Of a stretch of DNA of 13,729 nucleotides, positions 4,613 through 12,262 are shown piece by piece (within the stretch, counting starts at the first letter, position 1; each line of letters begins with the position of its first letter). Under the pieces are notes generated by a model, which made no database searches, was not told the origin of the DNA, and worked only from the letters and a program-made list of their open reading frames with translations. The position numbers were made by a program, and so were the translations under genes. Origin of the DNA: Vulcanimicrobiota bacterium (GTDB taxonomy: Bacteria > Vulcanimicrobiota > Vulcanimicrobiia > Vulcanimicrobiales > Vulcanimicrobiaceae); NCBI GenBank assembly GCA_013043945.1, contig JABEUW010000071.1, forward strand, positions 1 to 13,729. The letters run 5' to 3'.

Positions 4613-6760
4613 TTATGGGTGCAGCACCGAGCGCCAGTAGATCAGCATGCGCTCCCAGAGCGTGCGCCGCTGCATCAAGCCGGCGATCGAATGCGTTTTC
4701 CGCGGGAAGAGCATGACGTTGACATCGGTGAGCCCGGCTAGGATCGTCTTCTGGAGGAACGCGACGGTATTGGCCATGTGGACGTTGTCGTCGCTCGTCC
4801 CGTGCATGATCTGTAGCGGGCCGTTGAGATGCGCGACATCGAAAAGATTCGAACTGCGATCGTAGGCATGGGGATGCTTCTGCGGAAGCCCCATGTAGCG
4901 TTCGGTATAAATCGTGTCGTAGAGGTGCCAGTCGGTCACCGGAGCGACCGCGAGCCCGGCAACGAAACGTTTGGAATGTTCGAGCGCATAGATCGTTTCA
5001 TATCCACCGAAGCTCCATCCCCAAATGCCGATTCGTTTCGCATCGACATACGGGAGCGAGGCGAGATAGCGAGCTCCGATTCGCTGCCCCGCGAGCGAGC
5101 CCGGTCCAAAATTATGCAAGAGCAGGCGAACGTGTTTATCGTTATCGATCTGCGATGCCGGACCGTCGATCGAGAACACGATGATGCCCTCTTGCGCTAA
5201 AAGATCGTGCATCAACTCCATCGTGTAGCCGAAGCCGTTGGTCGTAGTCGGCGCGGCCGGGCCTCCGTACACGTAGACGACGACCGGGTACTTTCGGTGA
5301 GGATCGAAGTGCGGCGGACGAATCATCCATGCATCGAGCGGCCCATACTTCGAGGGCACCTCGAAGCGCCGCACCGGCAAGAGCATCGATTGCAACGATG
5401 CATCGGCCGCCGCCAGGACCTGCGGAGCCTGCGAGGGCAGGTGGAGCGTCACCTCGGGCACGCGATTCATCGACGAATAGGTATCGACAAATGCATGCGT
5501 CGCGGGCGCGAAGGCGATGCGGTGCACGCCGCGCTCCGGGGTGAGATCCTTCAACGCCCCACTGCGAAGATCGACTTCGAGTAACGCGCGATTTCGGCGG
5601 TTTGGATAATCGGCGTAGACCCACGCACGCGTCCCGCTCTTTCCCGCCGCGACCAACCCGTTGGTTGCATACGAGCTTCCGAGATTATAATCGCCGGTTA
5701 TCCGTCGCAGCGATCCATCGGCAGCACGAAGATAGAGCGAGCGCAGATTTTCGCGATCGAGCACCCAGAGCGAGGAACCGTCGGGGAGCCAGGTCGGTAT
5801 TGCGATGACGTCGACCCACGACGGCGAGGATTGGCGGTAGAGCGTACTCGGGGCCGCGCCATCGGCCGGAAGCGATTCGACGCGCAGCCACCGTTCGCGG
5901 CGATTTAAAATCTCCGCGATGAGATCGTCGCTCTTCGGACGCCACGAGAATGCGGCGATATATCGATCCTTCGGCGCCGCGTTATAGAGTAGGCGATCGG
6001 TTTTCGTCGCGAGATCGATCACGTGGAGGCTCGCAGCCGGATTCTTCTCCCCTGCAAGCGGGTAGCGTTGATAGTTGACGCGTCCGTTCTTCGGAAGAAA
6101 ATCGGTCAGCGGGAAGCGCGTGACCTTCCGCTCGTCGAGGCGCAGGTAGGCGATCTTCGAGCCATCGGGCGACCAGCGAAAGCCGTGGGTGATGCCGAGC
6201 TCCTCCGGGTAGACCCAATCGAGCTGACCATCGAGCATTGCATTTCCGGTGCCGCCATGCGTGAGTTGTTGAAGCGCAACCTTGGCGCCGAGCTGCGCGA
6301 CGAAAAGATTGGCCTTTTTCGCAAACGCGATTGCATCGCCGTTGGGCGACCACTGCGGATCCGAGACGCCGCTCGCAATCTTCTGCAAAGCTTTCGTCGC
6401 AAACGTATAGACGTAGAGCGTGCCGTCGGCCATCACGGCGATACGGCGATCCTTCGGCGACCAGCCGACGTTATACGGCGTCGCCCCGTGCTTGCCGAAC
6501 CGATCGGGGGCCAATAGAACCCGTGCGGCTCCTTCGCGCGTATGCAGCATCAACGGGAGATGCTCCGCGGGGTCCTGTGACGGGAGAATGTAGGTAAAGC
6601 GCTTTCCACGGTGCGACCAGGAGATCCCAGCGGGTTGACGGCCCCATGAAGGTTCCTTCCCGAACGCCGCTGACGGCGTCAGCGCGCCCTGGGCCGGAGC
6701 GGCCGCGACGCCCGCCATCAGCAACATCGCAAGAACGGAGGTACTCTGCAGCAGCTTCAT
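4613..6760 (-). CDS. Exported S9 family serine peptidase, dipeptidyl-peptidase IV-like
   Basis: The product is a 715-residue enzyme with an N-terminal signal peptide (MKLLQSTSVLAMLLMAGVAAAPAQG), so it acts outside the cytoplasmic membrane. Residues from about 40 to 450 form the beta-propeller, with repeated WSPDG/WSPNG-like blades. DWVYPEEL (181-188) holds the paired glutamates Glu186-Glu187 that in dipeptidyl-peptidase IV bind the substrate amino terminus. The C-terminal alpha/beta-hydrolase domain has Tyr498 (VYVYGGP, oxyanion role), the nucleophile Ser583 in GWSFGGY, Asp657 in HGTSDDNVH and His690 in RKTHSI. The family releases N-terminal dipeptides, often after proline. I chose the ATG at 6760 because it begins the signal peptide directly; an ATG at 6814 would overlap the divergent neighbour. 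No strong Shine-Dalgarno is seen. The likely job is peptide scavenging. Confidence 0.92.
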   Translation of the reverse strand: MKLLQSTSVLAMLLMAGVAAAPAQGALTPSAAFGKEPSWGRQPAGISWSHRGKRFTYILPSQDPAEHLPLMLHTREGAARVLLAPDRFGKHGATPYNVGWSPKDRRIAVMADGTLYVYTFATKALQKIASGVSDPQWSPNGDAIAFAKKANLFVAQLGAKVALQQLTHGGTGNAMLDGQLDWVYPEELGITHGFRWSPDGSKIAYLRLDERKVTRFPLTDFLPKNGRVNYQRYPLAGEKNPAASLHVIDLATKTDRLLYNAAPKDRYIAAFSWRPKSDDLIAEILNRRERWLRVESLPADGAAPSTLYRQSSPSWVDVIAIPTWLPDGSSLWVLDRENLRSLYLRAADGSLRRITGDYNLGSSYATNGLVAAGKSGTRAWVYADYPNRRNRALLEVDLRSGALKDLTPERGVHRIAFAPATHAFVDTYSSMNRVPEVTLHLPSQAPQVLAAADASLQSMLLPVRRFEVPSKYGPLDAWMIRPPHFDPHRKYPVVVYVYGGPAAPTTTNGFGYTMELMHDLLAQEGIIVFSIDGPASQIDNDKHVRLLLHNFGPGSLAGQRIGARYLASLPYVDAKRIGIWGWSFGGYETIYALEHSKRFVAGLAVAPVTDWHLYDTIYTERYMGLPQKHPHAYDRSSNLFDVAHLNGPLQIMHGTSDDNVHMANTVAFLQKTILAGLTDVNVMLFPRKTHSIAGLMQRRTLWERMLIYWRSVLHP

Positions 6761-6800
6761 TCGCGGGACTTTCGCGTATCGGCGTGGCAATACTTTCTCT
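6761..6800. promoter_or_regulatory. Compact divergent start region
   Basis: Only 40 bases separate the peptidase start and the divergent start at 6801. No convincing promoter or Shine-Dalgarno is visible on either strand, so promoters probably lie partly inside the opposite coding regions, or one transcript is leaderless. Confidence 0.3.
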
Positions 6801-7322
6801 ATGGCAGACCCCATGAATCCTGATTTTACCGCTCAAAACCCCATCGTTGCCGCCGCCGAAAGGATCCGTTCGCGACGCGCACTCGGCGAGTTGATCGACG
6901 CAACCGATGCAACGCGCGTCGATCGCGGCGCCGGCGGAGGCGAGCCTTCGTTGCGCGCATTCGGCGATGCAATCGCGATGGGGATAAAGCGACTGAATTC
7001 TATTCTCGGCGAGCGCAACGGCGTTAGGTTGGTTCGTTTAGAGCGGCCGCTACGGTTGCGACTGCGCTTCGGAGAGTATCGCATCGCTCTCGAACTCGAC
7101 GAGAACACCGAGTTGATCCGCATTCGCGGCCTCGGATTCGATGGGGATTACCAGTTCGTTCCCGACCTCGCAATTCCAAGCTTGATCGATGTCTCGAAGG
7201 TTTCAACGGAGAGCGGTTACGGCGAAGCGATCACGCCTTCGACGCTTTTGAAATCGATCGCACGCGACGCCGAGCTCCCGCGCCCGCCGCACCTCGATTC
7301 GCCCGGGCCGCTTTCGTTTTAG
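6801..7322 (+). CDS. Unrecognised 173-residue protein
   Basis: I do not recognise this protein. The codon pattern and length look like real coding sequence. The first 75 residues are charged and probably helical, with an RIRSRRALGELIDATDATR segment. Residues 76-120 alternate in a beta-like pattern (VRLVRLERPLRLRLRFGEYRI onward), then DENTELIRIRGLGFDGDYQFVPDLAIP. The C-terminus is proline-rich. There is no signal peptide, membrane segment, metal motif or Cys residue. ATG codons at 6801 and 6813 are both possible; neither has a clear ribosome binding site. It is divergent from the peptidase, and its last 92 bases overlap the end of nth on the other strand. A small cytoplasmic structural or binding protein is all that can be suggested. 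Confidence 0.65.
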   Translation: MADPMNPDFTAQNPIVAAAERIRSRRALGELIDATDATRVDRGAGGGEPSLRAFGDAIAMGIKRLNSILGERNGVRLVRLERPLRLRLRFGEYRIALELDENTELIRIRGLGFDGDYQFVPDLAIPSLIDVSKVSTESGYGEAITPSTLLKSIARDAELPRPPHLDSPGPLSF

Positions 7323-7980
7323 CGACGATCGGCGCGCTCGGGCAGAGCGAGCGAACGGGACATCGTTCGCAGAGCGGCGTCGGGGCCTTGCAGATAGCGC
7401 GGCCGTGCAAAATCAACCAGTGATGGGCGTGCCGCCACTGCGCTTCGGGTAGCAATGCGGTGACGTCGCGCTCCACTGCAAGCGGCGTCGTACCGGTCGT
7501 AAGCCCCAGTCGATGCGCGACGCGAAAGACGTGCGTATCGACTGCAAACGCCGCCTCACCGAAGGCAACGGAGAGCACGACGCTCGCGGTCTTGCGCCCG
7601 ACACCGGGGAGCGCTTCGAGCTCTTCCCGCGTTTCAGGTACGCGCCCGGCATGCCTTTCCGACAGAGCTCGAGCGGCGGCAACGATGTTCTTGGCCTTCG
7701 TTCGGAAAAACCCGCACGATTGAATCAAACGTTCGACATCGGGGAGCCGCGCCGAGGCTAACGCTTTTGGATTCGGATAGGCGGCGAAAAGTGCGGGCGT
7801 CGTCAGGTTGACACGTGCGTCCGTGCACTGTGCCGAGAGAATCACTGCGACGAGCAATTCGAATGGATTACGGTAGATTAACGCAGTGACCGCATCAGGA
7901 TAGGAAGTTTCTAGAAGGGCGAGCTCCTCCTTTGCGATCGCTCGAGAAACTTTACGCTTCGGAAACGGAATTTCAGCCAC
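7231..7980 (-). CDS. nth: Endonuclease III (DNA glycosylase/AP lyase)
   Basis: The product is a 249-residue base-excision-repair enzyme that removes oxidised pyrimidines and cuts the abasic site. The helix-hairpin-helix LPGVGRKTA (124-132) holds the catalytic Lys130, and Asp148 in VDTHVFRV is the catalytic aspartate. Cys197, Cys204, Cys207 and Cys213 have the C-x6-C-x2-C-x5-C spacing of the [4Fe-4S] cluster. The start is GTG at 7980, preceded by only a weak GAG-type site; no in-frame ATG fits better. After the cluster the protein runs about 36 residues further in a basic Ala/Arg/Lys-rich tail. The E. coli enzyme ends close to the cluster. That tail is encoded opposite the end of the neighbouring unrecognised gene. 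The basic tail could add DNA contacts (inference). Confidence 0.95.
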   Translation of the reverse strand: MAEIPFPKRKVSRAIAKEELALLETSYPDAVTALIYRNPFELLVAVILSAQCTDARVNLTTPALFAAYPNPKALASARLPDVERLIQSCGFFRTKAKNIVAAARALSERHAGRVPETREELEALPGVGRKTASVVLSVAFGEAAFAVDTHVFRVAHRLGLTTGTTPLAVERDVTALLPEAQWRHAHHWLILHGRAICKAPTPLCERCPVRSLCPSAPIVAKTKAARANRGAAGAGARRRVRSISKASKA

Positions 7981-8034
7981 GCGGGATACTCTGCGCTCAT
8001 TCGGCGAGACGAACCTGCCGATGAACCACGTACG

Positions 8035-9384
8035 ATGAAGGGCGAGCGAGAGGCCGACGACGTCGCAATAATCGGCGGGGGCCTCGCAGGTACGGCAATA
8101 GCGATCGCCTGCGCGCGCACCGCCCGGAACGCGCGCGTTCGCTTGTTCTCCCCTGAAAATCCCGGGCGAGGCGCAGCCTACGGCGCCGGCTCACCGATAT
8201 GGTTCATGAACGGCCCGGCAAGTGCGATGAGTATTATCGCCGGCGATACCGAACATCTGGTTCGGTCGTTGCACTGCTCGCCCGAGACATTCGTAACGCG
8301 AGAGCAGTTCGGAGAGTACATCGGGAGCACGTTTCACAAGGCGACCTTCGGTCGCGCGAATATCGCGACCGAACGAGCGGCGGTCGTCGATCTCGAACGA
8401 CGGCACGGCGATTTCATTCTCGAGGACGATCGCGGTGCTCGATATCGGGCACGAAGCGTCGTCCTAGCGATGGGAAACGCAAAACCGGCCGACGACTTCT
8501 TACCGCGCGAGTTGCGCGCGAGCAAACGCTACGTCCGCGATCCCTGGCGCACCCCAACGAGCGAGATTCCAGAGGGAGATGTGCTCTGCATCGGCAGCGG
8601 ACTCACCGCGATCGATCGCGTTGCAGCACACGCCCACGCAAGACGAAGCGGCACGGCATTTACCATCGCTCGGCACGGCTTTCTTCCCGCCCGCGAGAGC
8701 GTCGAGATTCGTACCTGCAGTTACGCGGAGCTCGAACTCGACGATTCTTCGCCGCTCGCATTGCTGCGTTCGGTGCGCTCGGCGATGCGCCGTCGCATCG
8801 CGCAAGGAGGCGACTGGCGGGAGATCGCCGAGGCGCTACGGCGGCCATCGCAACGGATCTGGCTCGGCTGGACGACCGCGCAACGCCGGCAGTTCATCGA
8901 ACACCTCGCCTCGCTTTGGGGATCGCTGCGCTATCGCGTGCCGCCGGCGACCGATAACGCCGTTGCCGAGTTGCGCGCCTCGGGACGCTACGTTTCCCTA
9001 CAGGGCGCGATTGTCGGCGCTTCCGACGAACGCGAAGGTATCCTCATCGAATACCGTACGCGCGGCGAGCTCCGCCAGCTGCAGGTTGCATCGGTCGTGA
9101 ATTGCACCGGACCGAATGGAGAGCTGAGCTCCAATCCGGATCGACTGATTCGCGCGCTACTCGAACGCGGCCTGATACGCCCCGATGCGCTGCACCTGGG
9201 CCTCGATGCAACTCGCTACGGCGAAGCGATCGATTGCGAAGGGCTCGCCGATGAACGGCTGCTCGCCATCGGGCCGCTGCTGCGCGGAATCCTCTACGAA
9301 ACGACCGCGGTGCCGGAGATCGCCGAGCAAGCGCTCGCAATCGCGCACCGCGTCGCTCGCGAGATCGAGGCCTGCGTCGCATGA
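8035..9384 (+). CDS. FAD/NAD(P)-binding protein of the COG4529 (YdhS-like) family
   Basis: The product has 449 residues. The N-terminal Rossmann dinucleotide-binding motif is VAIIGGGLAGTAIAIA (residues 10-25). The family block GRGAAYGAGSPIWFMNGPASAMS is near residues 45-67. A second nucleotide-binding motif VLCIGSGLTAIDRVA is near 183-197. The C-terminal family signatures VVNCTGPNGELSSNPDRLI and IGPLLRGILYETTAVPEIAEQA are both present. These match the NAD_binding_9/COG4529 group, whose reaction is unknown to me. The stop codon overlaps the start of the cysteine dioxygenase gene (ATGA at 9381-9384), so the two are translationally coupled. Action on cysteine, cysteine sulfinate or another sulfur compound is a reasonable inference from this coupling. 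The ATG at 8035 has a weak ribosome site. It is divergent from nth with a 54-base gap. Confidence 0.88.
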   Translation: MKGEREADDVAIIGGGLAGTAIAIACARTARNARVRLFSPENPGRGAAYGAGSPIWFMNGPASAMSIIAGDTEHLVRSLHCSPETFVTREQFGEYIGSTFHKATFGRANIATERAAVVDLERRHGDFILEDDRGARYRARSVVLAMGNAKPADDFLPRELRASKRYVRDPWRTPTSEIPEGDVLCIGSGLTAIDRVAAHAHARRSGTAFTIARHGFLPARESVEIRTCSYAELELDDSSPLALLRSVRSAMRRRIAQGGDWREIAEALRRPSQRIWLGWTTAQRRQFIEHLASLWGSLRYRVPPATDNAVAELRASGRYVSLQGAIVGASDEREGILIEYRTRGELRQLQVASVVNCTGPNGELSSNPDRLIRALLERGLIRPDALHLGLDATRYGEAIDCEGLADERLLAIGPLLRGILYETTAVPEIAEQALAIAHRVAREIEACVA

Positions 9385-9869
9385 TCGCCGAGGTCGAGAT
9401 CGATCGTATCGTCGCCGAGCAGATCGCGCGCCGCTCGCAGTGGGAGCGCAGGCTTCCACGCCGCAGAACGGGCTATACACGCTCGCGTCTGCTCGCCTGC
9501 GACGCATACGAAGTGTTAGCGCTTCTGTGGTTCCCCGGAGCGGCGACTCCGATACACGACCACGGCGACTCCTATTGTGCGACCCGAGTGCTCGCAGGGG
9601 AGCTCGACGTCGCGCGCTACCTGCGCACCGACGACGGAGACGACGAGAGCAAGATCGCGATACGGCTGGTAGGTCGCGGCGCGCAACGTGCCGGGGAGGG
9701 CGACGCGCTCGCGAGCGCGCGCGAACTGCATAGCGTCGCAAACCCAGGATTTGACGAAGCGCTCTCGCTCCACGTGTACGCTCCGCGTTATACGACGTTC
9801 GGAATCTACGATGAATCCGGCGTGCGCATCGCCCTCGCCCCATCACGCTACGACGCCGTTTTAGGCTAG
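9381..9869 (+). CDS. Cysteine dioxygenase (cupin, type I)
   Basis: The product is a 162-residue cupin that oxidises L-cysteine with O2 to cysteine sulfinate in the cytoplasm. The iron ligands are His59 and His61 in TPIHDHGDS and His117 in ELHSVANP. Ser129-His131-Tyr133 in SLHVYAP reproduces the Ser-His-Tyr network of the family. Arg34 in YTR aligns with rat Arg60, which binds the substrate carboxylate, arguing for cysteine rather than 3-mercaptopropionate. Cys66 falls where rat Cys93 lies (HDHxDSxC), so a Cys-Tyr crosslink with Tyr133 is possible, which is not usual in bacterial members. These alignments are from memory. The start overlaps the FAD protein stop by ATGA. Its end overlaps the end of mutY by nine bases on the other strand, leaving no room for a private terminator. 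Confidence 0.9.
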   Translation: MIAEVEIDRIVAEQIARRSQWERRLPRRRTGYTRSRLLACDAYEVLALLWFPGAATPIHDHGDSYCATRVLAGELDVARYLRTDDGDDESKIAIRLVGRGAQRAGEGDALASARELHSVANPGFDEALSLHVYAPRYTTFGIYDESGVRIALAPSRYDAVLG

Positions 9870-10769
9870 CGAAATCTCGTTGCCGTCACGGGCGACAATC
9901 TTCTCTTTTTCGAGTGCGGCGACCAACTCATCGAAGCGCTCTCCTACCTCGGCAGCCACGATGCCGACGATCTCGCGCTCTAGGTCGAGCAGCGAGATCC
10001 GTTCGCCGGGCGGAAGCTCCCGCAAGCGATCGACGATACGGCCGCGTGCAAAACGCGCCGTCAGTTCGAACGGAACCGGTTCCTTCGCCGTTGCCGGTTT
10101 AGCAAATTCTTCACGCAGTCGCTCGAGCCGTGCTGCATCGATCGGAGCGGCGACGCAGAGCGTCTGCAGCGGGCAGGCCGCGCATCGCGGCGCGCGCGCG
10201 GTGCAAACCAACGCGCCGAGATCCATCATCGCCGAACTCCAGTCGTGCGCCTTCCCATTGGGCACGAGTTGACGTGCGAGCATATCGAGCTCTTTCGATG
10301 CAGCTTTCGCTGGATATTCGATCCCGAAATGAACCCGATGTACGATACGCCGCACGTTGGTGTCCATCGGAGCCGCGTCGTAGTTAAATGCAAAGGCGCG
10401 AATCGCCGCAACGGTGTAGGGGCCGACTCCCGGCAACTCCAAAAGAAGGTTCTCCTCGGTCGGCATCTCACCGCCGAACTTTGTGACGACTGCGTCGGCG
10501 AGGGCCTTCAACCTCACGGCGCGCGTGTTATAGCCGAGCCCCTTCCAATATCGCACCACCTCCGACTGCGGCCCCTTCGCCAGCGCAGAGAAGGTAGGAA
10601 AGCGCGATATAAAGGTGCCGAAGATCGGCACGACGCGATCGACCTGCGTCTGCTGTAGCATAAATTCGCTCACGACCGTGTAGTAAGGGTCGCGTACGAC
10701 CCGCCACGGTAAATTCGCTCGTCCGTATTTCGCGTACCAGGCGAGCAGCCGCCTCTGGATTCCCGTCAT
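9861..10769 (-). CDS. mutY: A/G-specific adenine DNA glycosylase
   Basis: The product is a 302-residue repair enzyme that removes adenine mispaired with 8-oxoguanine. The catalytic Glu35 lies in VVSEFMLQQTQV. The helix-hairpin-helix LPGVGPYTVAA (112-122) has Tyr118 where endonuclease III has its lysine, as expected for a glycosylase without lyase Lys. Asp136 in MDTNVRR is the second catalytic residue. Cys189, Cys196, Cys199 and Cys205 form the [4Fe-4S] cluster (C-x6-C-x2-C-x5-C). The NUDIX-like C-terminal domain of E. coli MutY is absent; residues 235-302 instead look like a small winged-helix fold, as I recall from actinobacterial MutY. Its ATG overlaps the stop of the upstream regulator (ATGA), with no Shine-Dalgarno visible, so translation probably depends on coupling. 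Confidence 0.93.
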   Translation of the reverse strand: MTGIQRRLLAWYAKYGRANLPWRVVRDPYYTVVSEFMLQQTQVDRVVPIFGTFISRFPTFSALAKGPQSEVVRYWKGLGYNTRAVRLKALADAVVTKFGGEMPTEENLLLELPGVGPYTVAAIRAFAFNYDAAPMDTNVRRIVHRVHFGIEYPAKAASKELDMLARQLVPNGKAHDWSSAMMDLGALVCTARAPRCAACPLQTLCVAAPIDAARLERLREEFAKPATAKEPVPFELTARFARGRIVDRLRELPPGERISLLDLEREIVGIVAAEVGERFDELVAALEKEKIVARDGNEISLA

Positions 10770-12235
10770 CCGCGGAGGCTACGCATCGCTTCGCCGATGC
10801 GGCGGATACCCTCGGGAATCTCGTCGCGCCGAACCGCCGTTAATGCCAAGCGAAAGTTGTGGTCGCCGCCGGAATTGGCAAAGAACGCCTCGCCGAAGAG
10901 AAACGAGGCGCCGAGGCGTTCGGCGGCATCGAGTAAGGGGCGAGCGCGCATCTCCCGCGGCGTCGCAACCCAGAGGTAGAATCCCCCACTCGGGCCGATC
11001 GCGCGAACGCCGGCGGGCCAATATTTTGCGATCGCTTCGTCGGCGATCTTTCGACGGATATGTAATTCTTCGCGAAGCTGTTCGATGTGTGCGTCGTAAC
11101 CGCGTTCGAGATAATCGACGATCGCCGCCTGAACGTAGAGACTCGTCGCCATATCGTAGGCCTGTTTGCGCATGAGCAGACGGTCGACGATAGTACGCGG
11201 CGCGACCATCCAACCGACGCGCAGACTCGGCGCCACGGTCTTACTGAACGTCGAGAGGTAGACGACGTGCTCGGGCGCGAGCGCGAGCAGCGGGGTTTCG
11301 CGATGCGAAGCGAGCGGGCCATAGGGATCGTCTTCGATGATCGGCACGCCGGCGCGCCGCGCGATCGTTGCGAGGCGCTCGCGACGATCGGCGTTCATCG
11401 TCACGTTGGTCGGATTGTGCATCGAGGGCATCGTGTAGATAAATCGCGGCCGCCGCGTGCGGAGGATCGCCTCGACGTGATCGACGCGCATGCCTTCATC
11501 ATCGACCGGTATCGGAATCGCGCGCAATCCGCAAATTTGAAAAATCTGCAAAGCTCCGGGATAGGATGGCGACTCGACGATAATTTCGTCTCCGGCCTCG
11601 GCGAGGCTCTGTGCGACGATCGCGATGCCCTGCGTCGAACCGGTCAGAACGATGACGTTCTTTGCGATCACGCTGCGCGCGCCGCGGGCGCGCATACGTG
11701 CCGAAATCGCTTCGCGTAACGGTTCGTAGCCCTCGGAATCGCCGTACGAGAGAATAAAGCGCGGGTCGCTCGCGACTCGCGCGAACGAACCCGCGAGTTC
11801 GACGAGCGGCGAAGGCTCGTCGGGGGCGACGCCCTGAACGAAGGAGATGCGCCCCGGCTCTTGTTTTGCCGCAAGCTCGCCGAGCACCATCGGAAATTCG
11901 CCGACCCGCCACGGCGGCAGCGTCACCCACCACGGCACGCTCGCTCCGCGCTCTCCCGCCGCGCTGGCGCGCTTCCGCGAGGCGACGCGCGAACCCGAGC
12001 CGACGCGCTGATCGAGCAGGCCGTCGGCGACGAGCTCGCGGTAGGCGCGGACGACGGTGCTGCGATTGATCTCGAGGCGCTCGGCCATCGCGCGCTCGGG
12101 AGGTAGGCGCGTCGATTCCGGCAGCGAGCCGGAGAGAATCGCCTCGCGAAGCCCCTCGTAGAGCTGCCGATAGAGCGGCACGATCGAATCGCGATCGAGT
12201 TGGAGGGGCAGGTTGGGCGCACCAATCTTACTCAT
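10766..12235 (-). CDS. MocR-type transcriptional regulator (GntR DNA-binding domain plus aminotransferase-like domain)
   Basis: The product has 489 residues. The N-terminal winged helix-turn-helix of the GntR type spans about residues 20-84 (PLYRQLYEGLREAIL, LPPERAMAERLEINRSTVVRAYREL, then the wing QRVGSGSRV). After a linker, residues 130-489 form a fold-type I aminotransferase-like domain with YTMPSMHNPTN, EDDPYGPLA (Asp302/Asp303, Tyr305), the PLP-binding Lys332 in STFSKTVAP, and Arg462 in NFRLAL. MocR proteins sense PLP or amino-compound ligands and usually regulate adjacent or divergent genes. I chose the ATG at 12235 because the domain match begins shortly after; the in-frame start at 12301 adds an Arg-rich segment unlike the family. 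mutY follows by ATGA overlap, and a lipoamide dehydrogenase gene is divergent. The true target is unknown. Confidence 0.92.
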   Translation of the reverse strand: MSKIGAPNLPLQLDRDSIVPLYRQLYEGLREAILSGSLPESTRLPPERAMAERLEINRSTVVRAYRELVADGLLDQRVGSGSRVASRKRASAAGERGASVPWWVTLPPWRVGEFPMVLGELAAKQEPGRISFVQGVAPDEPSPLVELAGSFARVASDPRFILSYGDSEGYEPLREAISARMRARGARSVIAKNVIVLTGSTQGIAIVAQSLAEAGDEIIVESPSYPGALQIFQICGLRAIPIPVDDEGMRVDHVEAILRTRRPRFIYTMPSMHNPTNVTMNADRRERLATIARRAGVPIIEDDPYGPLASHRETPLLALAPEHVVYLSTFSKTVAPSLRVGWMVAPRTIVDRLLMRKQAYDMATSLYVQAAIVDYLERGYDAHIEQLREELHIRRKIADEAIAKYWPAGVRAIGPSGGFYLWVATPREMRARPLLDAAERLGASFLFGEAFFANSGGDHNFRLALTAVRRDEIPEGIRRIGEAMRSLRG

Positions 12236-12246
12236 GGATGGGTCCA

Positions 12247-12252
12247 ATTGTA
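12247..12252 (-). promoter_or_regulatory. Possible -10 box of the MocR gene
   Basis: TACAAT on the minus strand ends 11 bases before the ATG at 12235. Transcription would start only a few bases before the ATG, which suits the lack of a Shine-Dalgarno. No good -35 box is seen. Confidence 0.3.
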
Positions 12253-12262
12253 CGACGGAGGC

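Noticed and set aside
6761..6814. N-terminal extension of the peptidase gene from 6814
   Set aside because: It would put charged residues ahead of the signal peptide and overlap the divergent start at 6801.
8199..8957. Plus-strand Arg-rich open frame of 252 codons
   Set aside because: It is a frame-shifted reading of the FAD/NAD(P)-binding protein gene with a low-complexity Arg/Ser composition.
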